Shown here in pieces: positions 4,906 to 5,718 of a DNA stretch of 5,718 nucleotides. The translations under genes were made by a program, and so were the position numbers. Position 1 is the first letter of the stretch. Each line of letters begins with the position of its first letter. The stretch comes from a bacterium (GTDB lineage Bacteria > Latescibacterota > UBA2968 > GCA-2709665): the NCBI GenBank assembly GCA_027619145.1, contig JAQCGA010000294.1, forward strand, positions 1-5,718. The letters are read 5' to 3'. Under the pieces are notes generated by a model. That model was not told where the DNA came from, did no database searches, and saw only the letters and a program-made list of their open reading frames with translations.

Positions 4906-5718
4906 TCAGGTTGCGGTCCATTGGGCGGCGTGAAGGACCCTTATAGTGTCGCATGCGATAGCGGGATAGTCCCGTACGGTGATGGATTTATTGGAGATGG
5001 ATTCGATTTCGAAGCCGGTGTTGTCGGCAAGAAGGCAGGCACCAGGCCCGATGCTGTTGGGTACGTTTTCCGAGAGGTGGAAGGTGCGACCTTCTATGGC
5101 GGTGACGTTCAATTCGGTCCGGCCCTGCGGCTGGGTGAGGGTTTGGCCGCCGCATTTGAGTTCTGTGCCATCCGTCAGAAAGGCGCGGAGGAGGTTTTCT
5201 TCTGCATCTACGGAAGCGAATGCAAAGCTTCCTGTAAGGGAGACTGAGCCGAGTTCGATTGTGCCACCATTGGGAGACGAGAGGACGTAGTCTGTCTGGC
5301 CTTCGCGTTCGATGCGGATGGCGATAGCGTCGGTGTCTGGATCGTTGAGGAGGAGTTGTGTGGATTTGATGGGAGATTGTTCGCCGGGGTAAGGTGCGAT
5401 GACAGCGGCGTAGGTACTTTCCAGGTTTTCTCCGTTGCGTTCAGCCAATATTTGCTGGACGGGTGGCGCGTGGAGTTCTTCGCCGGAGTCTGAACGCCAG
5501 CCGGGCGCATCGGCTAGGAGGAGACGATCGATGGGGCTCAGGAGGGTAAGGTCCAGGCGAACGTCTTCGTCTTTCCAGGTGGCGGTGAAACTGTTTTGCG
5601 GTGTGGCCTCCCGGAGATTGTCGAGCCATTGGATGGATTCGTTCGAGGGGTTGAGGTCTGCGCCGAAGATGCCGGTTAACTGGCCGTTGCTGTGGAAACC
5701 GTAGCGGTGCAGGCTACC
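4906..5718 (-). CDS. Heparinase II/III-like protein, C-terminal 270 residues
   Basis: The frame is open from the right edge of the window to TGA 4908-4906. The start lies outside; a TTG at 5448 is an internal Leu codon, not the start. Residues 4-16 (HRYGFHSNGQLTG) resemble the YSFHGNG region in the central beta-sandwich of heparinase II/III-type lyases. LLLADAPGWR (66-75), then an AAVIAPYPGEQSPIKS segment (about 104-119), then TDYVLSSPNGG and GSFAFASVDAEENLLRAFL follow the usual order of strands in the C-terminal sheet of these proteins. Known relatives cleave uronic-acid glycans (heparin/heparan sulfate, alginate) by beta-elimination, usually in the periplasm. The alpha/alpha toroid and its catalytic residues lie upstream of the window, so activity cannot be judged. 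The assignment rests on remembered family patterns; other beta-sandwich polysaccharide lyases are possible. Confidence 0.6.
   Translation of the reverse strand, partial: GSLHRYGFHSNGQLTGIFGADLNPSNESIQWLDNLREATPQNSFTATWKDEDVRLDLTLLSPIDRLLLADAPGWRSDSGEELHAPPVQQILAERNGENLESTYAAVIAPYPGEQSPIKSTQLLLNDPDTDAIAIRIEREGQTDYVLSSPNGGTIELGSVSLTGSFAFASVDAEENLLRAFLTDGTELKCGGQTLTQPQGRTELNVTAIEGRTFHLSENVPNSIGPGACLLADNTGFEIESISNKSITVRDYPAIACDTIRVLHAAQWTAT

Noticed and set aside
5446..5448. TTG as start codon of a 180-residue protein at the right edge
   Set aside because: The frame continues upstream to the window edge with family-like sequence, so this TTG is an internal Leu.

Overview
The window looks like a piece of a bacterial chromosome from a lineage rich in polysaccharide-degrading genes. 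The protein types (a heparinase-like lyase tail, a secreted beta-helix protein, a LamG/propeller protein, a glycosidase-like propeller and Gfo/Idh traces) are typical of Planctomycetota, Verrucomicrobiota/Lentisphaerota, Poribacteria or Latescibacterota-like genomes. That is a family-level impression from memory; no marker gene in the window fixes the taxon. All supported genes lie on the minus strand, so transcription runs right to left.

Layout in transcription order. (1) 5718-4906: C-terminal 270 residues of a heparinase II/III-like protein whose start lies outside the window. Its frame stays open for 50 more Trp-rich codons after the TGA (4905-4756). (2) 4629-3181: a complete 482-residue secreted right-handed beta-helix (pectate-lyase-like) protein with a strong Shine-Dalgarno, a signal peptide and a C-terminal module like those on phage tail proteins. 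(3) 3180-2839: a 342-bp gap with no intact gene but two coding remnants: the tail of an Ig-like (He_PIG type) domain (3075-2920) and an 18-codon stub that looks like the N-terminus of a larger protein (2910-2854). (4) 2838-1159: a complete 559-residue protein in which a LamG jelly-roll is split by seven propeller-type repeats. (5) 1158-967: short gap. (6) 966-835: a 43-codon mini-ORF that reads as the first residues of a Gfo/Idh/MocA oxidoreductase joined to its last residues. (7) 819-1: N-terminal 273 residues of a glycosidase-like propeller protein, spaced for translational coupling to the mini-ORF; it runs off the left edge.

Taken together this reads as a carbohydrate-use neighbourhood. 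Lyase-type enzymes (heparinase-like, beta-helix) would cut uronic-acid-containing or sulfated glycans, LamG/propeller proteins would bind or process the products, and Gfo/Idh enzymes are common partners in sugar oxidation. The substrate cannot be read from the sequence. The most notable points are the LamG domain interrupted by a seven-repeat propeller and the series of gene stubs between the intact genes, which suggests repeated internal deletions (or, less interestingly, assembly artefacts). No RNA genes, CRISPR arrays, insertion sequences or convincing terminators were seen.
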